The notes beneath the pieces are model-generated. The model was given only the letters and a program-made list of their open reading frames with translations, was not told the origin of the DNA and did not search any database. The translations under genes were made by a program, and so were the position numbers. From an uncultured Clostridia bacterium (GTDB lineage Bacteria; Bacillota; Clostridia; Christensenellales; CAG-917): DNA of 22,217 nt. Below, piece by piece: positions 1 to 7,594 of this stretch; the first letter of the stretch is position 1, and the number at the start of each line of letters is the position of its first letter. Location of the stretch: assembly GCA_946056785.1 (NCBI GenBank), contig CAMGKS010000003.1, positions 1 through 22,217 on the forward strand. The letters are read 5' to 3'.

Positions 1-9
1 TAAACAATT

Positions 10-1794
10 TCAATCTGCTTCTTTTTCTCTGAAATATTTATAAACTTCTTTTGCCGTATTCTCCGGCAGCACTTTTCTCAATTCGATTAAATCTGCTTCT
101 TTAATCTTCTTTATGCTTTTGAAATGCTTGAAAAGGGCCTCTACTCTCGCCTTTCCTATCGAAGGAATATTGTAAAGCTCGCTTTGAACTGATTGTTTGT
201 TCCTTAGATTTCTGTTATAAGTGATGGCGAAACGGTGCGCTTCGTCTCTTACTCTCTGCAAAAGTTGCAACGCCTTGCTGCTTTTATCCAGAACAATCGG
301 CGTAGTATCCAAAAAAACTTCCTCTTCTCTCTTCGCTAACGATAAAATCGGAATATCCGCATTAGCCTTCGCCATTGCGCTTTTTGCAAACGACAGCTGC
401 CCTTTGCCGCCGTCGATAAGAATCAGATCGGGCACGGAAGAAAAACTTTCGTCTTTATCGCTTAAACGCATAAGCCGTCTGTACAACGTTTCTTCCATAC
501 TCCTGAAATCGTCTATCCCGTCAACGGTTTTTATCTTAAATTTTCTGTAATGCGACCTTTTAGGCTCACCGTCTACAAAAACAACCATGCTTGCCACTTT
601 ATTTGTGCCGCTTAAATGAGAGATATCATACGCCTCGATTCTTTCCGGAAGTTTAGGCAAGTTCAACACGTTCATGAGTTGCACGACGGCGCCTTTTGTC
701 TGCTCGTAACGACGTTTTTCTCTGTCGCCGTATTTACTTAAATAATCGGTGACGTTTGTCGCCGCAAGTTCGACAAGTTGTTTCCGTATTCCTTTTTGAG
801 GAACCAAACACAATATTTTTCTGCCGACCGCTTTAAATAACGCCTCCTCGAGACAGGCGTTTTCTTCTTCAAGAAGAATTTCGTCGCAAACGGGTAAATT
901 TTTCTGATAGAACTGCAAAATGAACGACGATAAATCCTCATCGCAGCTGTCGCATATAAAGTTGTCTGCGCCGACCGTTTTCCCGCCTCTTATGATTAAC
1001 AGTCCTACTGCCGTTTTCATTCCGTCGGAACGCATAACGAATATATCGATATTTTTATCCGACGGCATATTTGTTATTTGTTTTCTCACCAACTTATCCA
1101 GCAATTCAAGTTTTTTACGGCATTGCAAAGCGGCTTCGAAATTGTTTTCCGCCGAAAAACGATACATTTTTTCTTTCAGCAATTTTTCGACTTCCGAGTC
1201 GTTGCCCTTTAAAAAGGAAATAACTTTTTGAATTTCCGCCATATATTCTTGCTCGGAAACCTTCCCCCCGCAAGGAGCGAGGCATCTTCCCATGTGATAA
1301 TTTAAACACGGCCGCATAGGTTTCGAATCCAATGCCTGCCTACAACTTCTGATTTTAAAAGCGGCGTGAATAAGATCGAACACGTCGGAAATATTCACCG
1401 ACAACATATACGGCCCGAAATATTTCGCTCCGTCTTCTTTTAAAGAACGTACAAGAGTAATTTGCGGAAATCGCTCTTTTAAATCTATTCGCAAAAAGGG
1501 ATACGCCTTGTCGTCTTTTAGCAGAATATTATATCTGGGCTTATGTTCTTTTATTAAATTGTTTTCCGTCAAAAGAGCGTCGACTTCAGTATTTACGATT
1601 ATATAGGAAAAATCGCAAACCTTTTCCATCATTGCCATTACTTTGACCGTTTGATTTGCCTTATGAAAATATTGCCTTAATCGGTTTTTCAGATTTTTGG
1701 CTTTGCCGACGTAAATAATTTCGCCGTGTGCGTCATACATTATATAAACGCCGGGGTTTGTCGGAACGTCTTTCAACTTATCAGATAAATTCAC
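10..1794 (-). CDS. uvrC: UvrABC system protein C (nucleotide excision repair endonuclease)
   Basis: UvrC makes both incisions around bulky DNA lesions after UvrA/UvrB have marked them. The protein is 594 residues, the usual family size. From N to C it shows a GIY-YIG nuclease domain (PGVY near residue 14, then YVGKAKNL), four cysteines at about 151, 163, 171 and 175, a UVR (UvrB-binding) helix pair near 200-235, an RNase H-like nuclease domain, and a C-terminal helix-hairpin-helix (IPSIGKARVEALF). The cysteine spacing 12-8-4 equals that of the iron-sulfur ligands known in E. coli UvrC. The open frame runs further upstream, to 1899, but that part is unlike UvrC and contains the promoter. I chose the GTG at 1794, which leaves about 13 residues before PGVY. 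ATG at 1812 is the alternative. No good Shine-Dalgarno precedes either. Identity is certain; the start is moderately certain. Confidence 0.95.
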   Translation of the reverse strand: MNLSDKLKDVPTNPGVYIMYDAHGEIIYVGKAKNLKNRLRQYFHKANQTVKVMAMMEKVCDFSYIIVNTEVDALLTENNLIKEHKPRYNILLKDDKAYPFLRIDLKERFPQITLVRSLKEDGAKYFGPYMLSVNISDVFDLIHAAFKIRSCRQALDSKPMRPCLNYHMGRCLAPCGGKVSEQEYMAEIQKVISFLKGNDSEVEKLLKEKMYRFSAENNFEAALQCRKKLELLDKLVRKQITNMPSDKNIDIFVMRSDGMKTAVGLLIIRGGKTVGADNFICDSCDEDLSSFILQFYQKNLPVCDEILLEEENACLEEALFKAVGRKILCLVPQKGIRKQLVELAATNVTDYLSKYGDREKRRYEQTKGAVVQLMNVLNLPKLPERIEAYDISHLSGTNKVASMVVFVDGEPKRSHYRKFKIKTVDGIDDFRSMEETLYRRLMRLSDKDESFSSVPDLILIDGGKGQLSFAKSAMAKANADIPILSLAKREEEVFLDTTPIVLDKSSKALQLLQRVRDEAHRFAITYNRNLRNKQSVQSELYNIPSIGKARVEALFKHFKSIKKIKEADLIELRKVLPENTAKEVYKYFREKEAD

Positions 1795-1800
1795 GTTTAA

Positions 1801-1829
1801 ATTATAACACATATATAAACGTTTAACAA
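1801..1829 (-). promoter_or_regulatory. Promoter of uvrC
   Basis: On the minus strand TTGTTA (1829-1824), a 17-base spacer and a perfect TATAAT (1806-1801) form a good vegetative promoter. The -10 box ends six bases before the GTG at 1794, so the transcript would begin at or next to that codon. Confidence 0.7.
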
Positions 1830-1968
1830 CAAAAGGTAAAAAAACTAAAATTCTTTTTGCGCGTATAATAATTAAAAAAGCTATCAAAGAAAACGGCAAA
1901 AACCGTTTGCGATAAAGACGCTAACGTTAAAACCGCATAAATAAATCGAACTTTATACTTTGCCAATC

Positions 1969-2167
1969 GAGTGCAACAAAAAAAATCTGCCGCAATAAAC
2001 GTATCTGCTTAACAACCTTATATAACAAATGAAGGCACTATGTTCTTAACGTCGCCTTATAAATAAAACGGTTTACGTTACTTACAGAGTGCAACAAAAT
2101 AAATCTGCCGCTATAAACGTATCCGCTTAAACAAGCTTTAAACAACCTTATAAAAAAAGCAGGCACT
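1969..2167. repeat. Imperfect direct repeat, two copies, between arsR and uvrC
   Basis: The intergenic stretch 1900-2197 holds two diverged copies of one AT-rich segment, at about 1969-2039 and 2087-2167. Both begin GAGTGCAACAAA, continue through ATCTGCCGC.ATAAACGTAT and AACAACCTTATA, and end in GGCACT. The second copy carries a short insertion and its end forms one arm of the arsR terminator. No ORF or known mobile-element ends are seen. The remainder of the gap shows nothing recognisable apart from the terminator. Confidence 0.7.
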
Positions 2168-2177
2168 TTTGCCTGCT
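2152..2177 (-). terminator. Rho-independent terminator after the ArsR-type gene
   Basis: On the minus strand AGCAGGC, a six-base loop and GCCTGCT form a perfect 7-bp stem followed by a run of seven T. It starts about 20 bases after the regulator stop codon, so it separates this gene from uvrC. Confidence 0.9.
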
Positions 2178-2197
2178 AACGGGATAAAGTTTTGCCA

Positions 2198-2530
2198 TCA
2201 ATAGCCTAAAAATTTTACTCCCGCATGTAATACGTCCTCAACCTGCTCGCTTTTAAGGCTGTAATATACCACCTTACCCATTCTTCTGTCAGACACTACG
2301 CCCTGAAGTTTCAAAAGTTTTAATTGATGCGAACACGTAGTCTGATTTAAATTCAACAAAGCGGATATATCACTGACGCACATTTCCGATATCGACAAAG
2401 CGCACAAAATTTTTGCTCTCGTAACGTCGGAAAAAACCGAAAAAAATTGTGCAAGCTCGTTTAAGGTTGAATTCTTTGGCAAATAATAATTTATTTTTTC
2501 TTGTGTAGCTGTATCCAATAAAATTTCCAT
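2198..2530 (-). CDS. ArsR/SmtB-family winged-helix transcriptional regulator
   Basis: This is a 110-residue DNA-binding repressor of the ArsR/SmtB fold. The core reads FSVFSDVTRAKILCAL, then a metal-box position EMCVSD, a recognition helix TTCSHQLKLLKL and the beta-wing GKVVYYSL. In ArsR and CadC the metal box is ELCVCD; here the second cysteine is Ser. The C-terminal helix lacks the Asp/His pattern of SmtB and CzrA, so neither classical metal site is complete and the ligand is unknown. ATG at 2530 is preceded by GGAGG at a good distance, while the frame's upstream GTG lies inside that SD. The gene is divergent from a 50-residue membrane peptide and shares an inverted repeat with it, so autoregulation and control of that gene are likely. 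A terminator follows. Confidence 0.88.
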   Translation of the reverse strand: MEILLDTATQEKINYYLPKNSTLNELAQFFSVFSDVTRAKILCALSISEMCVSDISALLNLNQTTCSHQLKLLKLQGVVSDRRMGKVVYYSLKSEQVEDVLHAGVKFLGY

Positions 2531-2557
2531 AACAGCCTCCACTTGGTGTCATTTTAA

Positions 2558-2563
2558 ATTATA
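2558..2563 (-). promoter_or_regulatory. -10 box of the ArsR-type gene
   Basis: A perfect TATAAT lies on the minus strand 28 bases before the start codon. The hexamer 17 bases upstream is TTCTTG, a poor -35, so this promoter may be weak. The inverted repeat at 2572-2596 covers its spacer and -35 region. Confidence 0.55.
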
Positions 2564-2571
2564 AAAAAAAT

Positions 2572-2596
2572 TTCGACAAGCAAGAACTTTGTCGAA
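2572..2596. promoter_or_regulatory. Inverted-repeat operator candidate in the arsR divergent region
   Basis: TTCGACAA (2572-2579), nine bases, then TTGTCGAA (2589-2596) form a perfect 8+8 inverted repeat. A further TTGTCG half-site follows at 2597-2602. The right arm coincides with the plus-strand -35 box and the left arm lies just upstream of the minus-strand -10. This is where an ArsR-family repressor would block both promoters. Confidence 0.6.
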
Positions 2597-2617
2597 TTGT
2601 CGGACATAAAATATTAT
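2589..2617 (+). promoter_or_regulatory. Promoter of the 50-residue peptide gene
   Basis: TTGTCG (2589-2594), 17 bases, TATTAT (2612-2617). The expected start of transcription is near 2624, giving a leader of about 15 bases that holds AAGG at a usable distance from the ATG at 2639. Confidence 0.6.
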
Positions 2618-2638
2618 AAAGTATTTTAAGGCAAAATT

Positions 2639-2791
2639 ATGTTTAACGATAACTGGTTTTTATTTATCTTAATCGTTCTGTTGTTGTTCGCAGATGACGG
2701 TGAACTTAACGAGGTGGAAACGTCGCTTATTATAGCAATCTGCCTTGTTCTGGCGTGTAAAAATCCGTCGTGTCCGGGCTCGACAACGTAG
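2639..2791 (+). CDS. Small two-segment membrane peptide, Cys-containing, unknown function
   Basis: A 50-residue peptide, the only plus-strand gene I support. It starts MFNDNWFLFILIVLLLF, a hydrophobic segment, then has an acidic linker (ADDGELNEVE), a second hydrophobic stretch (SLIIAICLVLAC) and a short tail with Cys40 and Cys45. Cys35 lies in the second segment. A promoter with 17-base spacing, a weak SD (AAGG) and a start about 15 bases after the predicted transcription start support it as real. It is divergent from an ArsR-type gene with an operator-like repeat between them, so it is probably that regulator's target. Short clostridial peptides with this kind of N-terminus are common and mostly uncharacterised. 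No function is assigned. Chance ORF remains possible. Confidence 0.55.
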   Translation: MFNDNWFLFILIVLLLFADDGELNEVETSLIIAICLVLACKNPSCPGSTT

Positions 2792-2816
2792 CAAACGATG
2801 TAGTCCTTTATTTTTA

Positions 2817-2840
2817 ACGGCTATTTCTTTTCAAAGCCGT
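2817..2840 (-). terminator. Weak terminator at the end of the thrC operon
   Basis: ACGGCT, a 12-base loop and AGCCGT form a 6-bp stem. On the minus strand it is followed by TAAAAATAAA, not a real T-run, so termination efficiency is doubtful. It lies 40 bases after the last gene of the operon and also within 60 bases of the end of the plus-strand peptide gene. Confidence 0.4.
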
Positions 2841-2879
2841 GATAACTCTTGCCCAAAAAAAACGACGTGGCAATAAATT

Positions 2880-3611
2880 TCAGTTTAACTTGCCGTCGTC
2901 GTCTGAAACGTCGCTTCCGCTATTTTCTACGTTTTCGTGCGTTCCGCCGTCCGAATCGTTTTCACGCTCATTGCTTTCAGAAGTATCGATTGCCGCTCCG
3001 TTTAAAGAATCCGACGCATTTTCGTTGTCAAAATCGAATACGTCGTCCTCGGTTTTTTCCTTTTTCTTTGGAGTATCTTTAATCGCTTTATCCATTATCG
3101 GTTTCAAACGAATATAAAGCATAAGCATAACGGTGTCTAAAAGCAATAAAATTATTGTTCCTACTATTGCAATAACTGCATAATTAATTTCAATGCCAAG
3201 CGTTGAGAGGTCTACAAATAACGTCTTTGAACCGTAATATAACGCAGCGAGACAAGCGTTTATGTATACGATTTTGACGGGAAAAGTCACGTAAGGCTTT
3301 ACGTTTTTTTCCGCCATTATAGTTGAAATAAAGGTCATAGGACCGAAATAAATTACAAAACCTAAAATCTGAAGTATGTCGCCGACTATTGCAAAAGCGA
3401 GCAAACTTGCAGCGATATAAGCAAACGCCGCTGCCCAATAATATTTTTTGCATATAGGTGCCATAAGCACTACTGCGGCGGCAATATAAAACGAAACAGT
3501 TCCGTAACGCACGATTACGGAAAGCCACAATAAAAGGAGTATAAGACCTGCCGAAATTCCCGCAACGGCTATTTCGACGGTCTGTCTTTTTAGTTTACCG
3601 CGTTTCTTCAC
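2880..3611 (-). CDS. Multi-pass membrane protein with acidic cytoplasmic-type tail, unknown function
   Basis: About 243 residues. A basic N-terminus (KKRGKLKRQ) is followed by roughly six hydrophobic segments over the first 165 residues. The last ~65 residues are polar and strongly acidic (runs of D, E, S, N). I do not recognise a family. The frame is open to an ATG at 3644, but that would read through the cysteine-rich end of the preceding gene and has no SD. The GTG at 3611 overlaps the preceding stop codon (TAGTG), a usual sign of translational coupling, so I prefer it. It is the last gene of the thrC-trpS-DUF5685-J-domain operon and its place directly after the cysteine-rich J-like protein suggests they act together. 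Confidence 0.75.
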   Translation of the reverse strand: MKKRGKLKRQTVEIAVAGISAGLILLLLWLSVIVRYGTVSFYIAAAVVLMAPICKKYYWAAAFAYIAASLLAFAIVGDILQILGFVIYFGPMTFISTIMAEKNVKPYVTFPVKIVYINACLAALYYGSKTLFVDLSTLGIEINYAVIAIVGTIILLLLDTVMLMLYIRLKPIMDKAIKDTPKKKEKTEDDVFDFDNENASDSLNGAAIDTSESNERENDSDGGTHENVENSGSDVSDDDGKLN

Positions 3612-4255
3612 TAACAACAAGCGATAAGGTCGCCGCCCATACATTCACAGCAACAATCCGCACAAAGAAGTCCGCTGCAAATATTGCAACATGCATCGTC
3701 AGACGAGGTTCTTCTTGAATAGGTTCTGTCCGGATTTGCTCCGCCTTCTTTTTGAGAATAACTTTTGCTTGACACTTCTCCGTTTATAGCCTCGTTATTC
3801 TTAGACATTTTGGCATTAAGATTTCCAAGAGCCTTTGAATATTTTTCCGTTTCCGGAGAAATTTCCACAGCTATTTCAAGTTGTTTTTTACACTCTGTAA
3901 ACCAGCCTTTATTATAAAAAACTATTGATTGCAAATAGTGCCATTCGGCGTCACGTGATTCCATGCGGTCAAGCAAAACCTGAGCGTCATCATAACGCTT
4001 TTCAGCAAGTGCCTGCCTTACCTCAGCCAAGCCTGTACTGTTCTTATAGCCTGCTTCCGTATCATTCAAACTCTGAAGAGCGTCGTTGTATGCCATATCG
4101 AGTTCTTGAAGTTTTTTTGCGGCGTCTGCTCCTGCTTCGCCCTCCAAAAATAAATCGTTTTGATATTGCTCACGCTTTGCATAATAAGCGTTAGAAATCT
4201 CTTCACGGCTTGCCCCACGGCTTATTCCTAAAACTACAAACGGGTCGTTTCGCAT
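3611..4255 (-). CDS. Degenerate J-domain protein with TPR-like middle and cysteine-rich C-terminus
   Basis: A 214-residue protein. Residues 4-60 read as a DnaJ J-domain (DPFVVLGISRGASREEISNAYY, ending DMAYNDAL). The HPD tripeptide that stimulates DnaK ATPase is missing: REQYQND stands at that position. Residues about 78-140 look like one or two tetratricopeptide helical hairpins (RYDDAQVLLDRME, WFTECKKQLEIAVEISP). A Ser/Lys-rich linker leads to a tail with ten cysteines between 189 and 214, including a CCC run and a terminal CC, the pattern of a metal-binding or lipid-modified tail. The start has AAAGGAG eight bases ahead and lies 22 bases inside the DUF5685 gene. The lack of HPD makes an ordinary DnaK co-chaperone role unlikely; scaffold or metal binding is inference. 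Confidence 0.8.
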   Translation of the reverse strand: MRNDPFVVLGISRGASREEISNAYYAKREQYQNDLFLEGEAGADAAKKLQELDMAYNDALQSLNDTEAGYKNSTGLAEVRQALAEKRYDDAQVLLDRMESRDAEWHYLQSIVFYNKGWFTECKKQLEIAVEISPETEKYSKALGNLNAKMSKNNEAINGEVSSKSYSQKEGGANPDRTYSRRTSSDDACCNICSGLLCADCCCECMGGDLIACC

Positions 4256-5100
4256 TTACGCTCTCCTTTAAGTAATTTTTTCATCTGCATATCTATTCCT
4301 AAATATACAATATTCGATATAACGCCTTCGGATATTTTAACGGGCATTTTATCATATGCGTCCATTAAAGCGTTATAACTGCTTTTCAATGTAAATTCAA
4401 TATCGGTATAATGCTTTTTAATAAATTCCGATTTGCTTTTTTCGGCTCCATACGCAGAATTAAAAGGATTGTATCTTTTTTTCTTATTATCTTTTTCGAC
4501 GTCGTCTATTGCGTCGAACAGATAAACAAGTTTTCCTAAATGATATGCAAAAGTTTTCGTATCGTCGTCGCAATCTTTAACCAACAAAGAAACGACTTCT
4601 TTAAGCATATTGGCAAACGGTTCGGAAGCTGCGTCTATTTTAGACGTGTTTTTTCTTTCCAACTCGTTAAGCTGTTTATAACTTTCTTTAATTGTTACGT
4701 AAACCTTTGGCATTCTTTTTTTTGCTTTACGCATTCTGCAATATAACCAAGGCTTAAACATACCTCTTAACTTTTGTCCGTCGGTCACGTCGTCAATCAA
4801 CTTAAAATATGCAAGTATGACGGTAACGTCGCACACTTGTCTCGAAATTTCGTCGTCAACGACAAAACTCTTTCTCTTTAACGGACTAAGCACACACGGC
4901 GCATTTTTAATTTTTGGTTCTACGCCGTTAAGGCTGTGCAACAATGCCGACAAAAACGTCATATCATAACTTACGCAAAATCTGGTATGCGGAGCCCCCG
5001 TTTTCCCAAGCGTTTTGCATAAACCGCAATAATACGCTTTGAAAAGGGCAAAGTCTTTGATATACATATTCATTTTGTCGGGAATTATATAACCGTACAT
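4234..5100 (-). CDS. DUF5685 family protein
   Basis: A 288-residue, largely helical soluble protein that I recognise as DUF5685 from its opening (MYGYIIPDK) and YYCGLCKTLGK near 23-33. Function is unknown. Visible features are C25-x-x-C28, a further cysteine at 69 in a PCVLSPLKRK segment, and two acidic motifs, DDVTD at 103-107 and DAIDDVEKD at 196-204, followed by NPF. The paired Asp-rich motifs in a helical protein recall isoprenoid-synthase-type folds, which bind metal-pyrophosphate, but this is resemblance only. It starts one base after the trpS stop with AGGAG ahead, and its end overlaps the J-like gene, so the three are co-translated. Confidence 0.8.
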   Translation of the reverse strand: MYGYIIPDKMNMYIKDFALFKAYYCGLCKTLGKTGAPHTRFCVSYDMTFLSALLHSLNGVEPKIKNAPCVLSPLKRKSFVVDDEISRQVCDVTVILAYFKLIDDVTDGQKLRGMFKPWLYCRMRKAKKRMPKVYVTIKESYKQLNELERKNTSKIDAASEPFANMLKEVVSLLVKDCDDDTKTFAYHLGKLVYLFDAIDDVEKDNKKKRYNPFNSAYGAEKSKSEFIKKHYTDIEFTLKSSYNALMDAYDKMPVKISEGVISNIVYLGIDMQMKKLLKGERKCETTRL

Positions 5101-5101
5101 C

Positions 5102-6103
5102 TTACTCCTGCTCTACAAGTCCAAGCTTTTTATAAACCTTCTTGACTGTGCGTGAAGCTATATATCTCGCCTTTTCAGCGCCCTTCTTAGCCGTTTCAAG
5201 AAGATATGCCTTATCTTTTATAAGACGTTCATATTCTTCACGTACCGGACGGAGTTTTTCGACGACAGCTTCCCCTACGGCCTTTTTAAAATCTCCGTAG
5301 CCCTTTCCGACAAATTCATTTTCCGTCTCTTTTATAGTCTTACCCGTCATCTCGCTGTAAATACTGATAAGATTTGAAATTCCCGGTTTGTTTTCGTCGA
5401 AAATGATTTCATTGCCGCTGTCTGTTACGGCGCGCTTGAATTTACGCATAATGCTGTCGGCGTCTTCGATGACGGAAACGGTAGCGTTAGGGTCAGGGTC
5501 TGATTTACTCATTTTCATCAACGGATTTTGCAAAGACTTAATCTTCGCTCCGTTTTTAGGGATATAGCCGTCCGGTATCGTAAAAACGTCGCCGAAACGG
5601 TTGTTGAAACGCATTGCTATATCTCTCGTAAGTTCAAGATGTTGCTTTTGGTCTATCCCGACAGGAACTAAGTCCGATTGATAAAGAAGGATGTCTGCCG
5701 CCATCAAAACGGGATAATCCATAAGTCCCATATTTATATTATCCTGATGTTTTGCACTTTTATCCTTAAACTGCGTCATTCTTTGTGCTTCGCCTACGTA
5801 AGTAAAGCAATTTAAAGCCCAACTGAGTTTCGTATGTTCGGGAACGTGCGATTGAAAATATAAAATAGATTTTTCAGGGTCAAGACCGAAGGCAATATAT
5901 TGAGCATAAAACGATAAAGCTCTTTGACGGAATTCTGTCGGGTCCTGCTTTATTGTGAGAGCATGAAGGTCGGCGATAAAATAAACGCTGAGATAATCGT
6001 CTTGCAATTTCAACCAGTTTTGTACCGCCCCTATGTAATTTCCTATTGTCATTATGCCTGTAGGTTGAATACCGCTTAATAATACTTTCTGTTCCTTAAA
6101 CAT
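5102..6103 (-). CDS. trpS: Tryptophanyl-tRNA synthetase
   Basis: This class I synthetase charges tRNA-Trp. It has 333 residues, typical for bacterial TrpRS. The HIGH-type signature is TIGN at 19-22, within GIQPTGIMTIGNYIGA, and the KMSKS loop is exact at 197-201. The motif GIDQKQHLELTRDIA, typical of the tryptophan and adenylate pocket, is present. The start ATG is three bases after the thrC stop, with AAAGGA about nine bases ahead, so it is co-transcribed with thrC. No T-box leader lies ahead of this operon. Identity is certain. Confidence 0.97.
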   Translation of the reverse strand: MFKEQKVLLSGIQPTGIMTIGNYIGAVQNWLKLQDDYLSVYFIADLHALTIKQDPTEFRQRALSFYAQYIAFGLDPEKSILYFQSHVPEHTKLSWALNCFTYVGEAQRMTQFKDKSAKHQDNINMGLMDYPVLMAADILLYQSDLVPVGIDQKQHLELTRDIAMRFNNRFGDVFTIPDGYIPKNGAKIKSLQNPLMKMSKSDPDPNATVSVIEDADSIMRKFKRAVTDSGNEIIFDENKPGISNLISIYSEMTGKTIKETENEFVGKGYGDFKKAVGEAVVEKLRPVREEYERLIKDKAYLLETAKKGAEKARYIASRTVKKVYKKLGLVEQE

Positions 6104-6106
6104 ATA

Positions 6107-7594
6107 TTAAATCCTTTGAGTTTTTGCAAATTTTAAAACTTCTTCCGCTATTTGGTCTTTTTCTATAACAGCGTCGTGAAGAATTTTTTTGGCTTGAAGC
6201 GTTTTAAGTCCGTCAGGCTCGTCCATAGAAATTTCTTCCTCTAACATTTGTGCAGCTTTGAACGCGTCCATCTTTTTATTGGAATGATGAATTGCATTAT
6301 ACACGTCAAGCGGAAATTTATAAGGACTTGCCGTTGACACAACGACGGTTGCGTTTTCATCATTCGTTTCGTCCTGATAATCGTTATAAACGCTCATAGC
6401 GACAGCGGTATGCGTATCTATAGGATAGTCGTACTCATCCAAAGTATCGGCAATAGCGTCCTTTGTCTCGTCTTCATTTGCCCAACCCGCTCCAAAAATC
6501 TCATCGATTTTAGAAACGTCGAATACAAACGATTTGCCGTCCGCTAAGTCTTTATAAAGCTTTTTTACGGTTTCGTCGTTTCTGTCCGCCGCCTCGAAAA
6601 TCAATCTCTCAAGATTGGATGAAATCAAAATATCCATCGACGGAGAAATCGACTTGAAAAACTTTCTGTCGGCGTCGTACTTGCCTTTATGGAAGAAATC
6701 TGTCAAAACGTTATTCTGATTAGAAGCAAGAATCAATCTTCCGACGGGCACTCCCATCTTATATGCATAATAACCTGCAAGAATGTTTCCGAAATTTCCG
6801 GTAGGAACGACGAAATTAATTTTGTCGCCCATTTCAATTTCATCCGACGATACCAAATCGACGTACGTAGAAACGTAATAAGCTATTTGCGGTGCAAGTC
6901 TGCCCCAATTTATCGAATTTGCGGAACTAAGTTTTATACCTTCGTCAAGCAATAACTTTGCTATTTCAGGATCGGTAAAAACCTTTTTGACAGCAGTCTG
7001 AGCGTCGTCGAAATTGCCTTTGATTCCAACGACTTTAACGTTTTTGCCTTCCTGCGTCATCATCTGCAATTTCTGCATATCGCTTACACCGTCGGAAGGA
7101 TAAAATACAATTATAGCCGTTCCGTCGACGTCTTTAAACCCTTCTAATGCGGCTTTGCCGGTATCGCCGCTCGTTGCGACCAAAATCAACGTCTTGCTTT
7201 TATCGGCAAGTTTTTCTTTGCTTTTTGTCATAAGGTGCGGCAAGAGCGTCAAAGCAATATCTTTAAAGGCATACGTAGGTCCGTGAAAAAGTTCGAGCAC
7301 AAACAAGTTGTCGTCAAGTTTCACAACGGGCGCCGTTTCTTCCGAATCGAAACGGCTGTATGCCGCTTTTGTCATTTTCAACAATTCGTCGCTTGTAAAC
7401 TCGTCTAAAAACTTCCCGAGCACAAAAGCCGAACGTTCGTAATATTCCATATCCGCCATTTTAGCGAAATCGGCTTCCGACAAAATAGGAAAATCGGACG
7501 GCACAAAAAGTCCGCCGTCCTCAGAAATCCCTTTGATAATTGCTTCGGGACTGTTCACTGTAGCTTTCACGTTTCTGGTGCTGATATACTTCAT
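6107..7594 (-). CDS. thrC: Threonine synthase
   Basis: This PLP enzyme converts O-phospho-L-homoserine to L-threonine, the last step of threonine synthesis. It has 495 residues, fitting the longer bacterial and fungal subfamily with the N-terminus MKYISTRN. The PLP lysine is K111 in HGPTYAFKD. A phosphate-binding segment SGDTGKAALEGF and NSINWGRLAPQ follow, both typical of the family. It is the first gene of the trpS-DUF5685-J-like operon. The other threonine pathway genes are not in the window. SD is AAAAAGGA, set rather far (about 14 bases) from the ATG, so translation may be modest. No convincing promoter was found directly ahead of it. Confidence 0.96.
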   Translation of the reverse strand: MKYISTRNVKATVNSPEAIIKGISEDGGLFVPSDFPILSEADFAKMADMEYYERSAFVLGKFLDEFTSDELLKMTKAAYSRFDSEETAPVVKLDDNLFVLELFHGPTYAFKDIALTLLPHLMTKSKEKLADKSKTLILVATSGDTGKAALEGFKDVDGTAIIVFYPSDGVSDMQKLQMMTQEGKNVKVVGIKGNFDDAQTAVKKVFTDPEIAKLLLDEGIKLSSANSINWGRLAPQIAYYVSTYVDLVSSDEIEMGDKINFVVPTGNFGNILAGYYAYKMGVPVGRLILASNQNNVLTDFFHKGKYDADRKFFKSISPSMDILISSNLERLIFEAADRNDETVKKLYKDLADGKSFVFDVSKIDEIFGAGWANEDETKDAIADTLDEYDYPIDTHTAVAMSVYNDYQDETNDENATVVVSTASPYKFPLDVYNAIHHSNKKMDAFKAAQMLEEEISMDEPDGLKTLQAKKILHDAVIEKDQIAEEVLKFAKTQRI

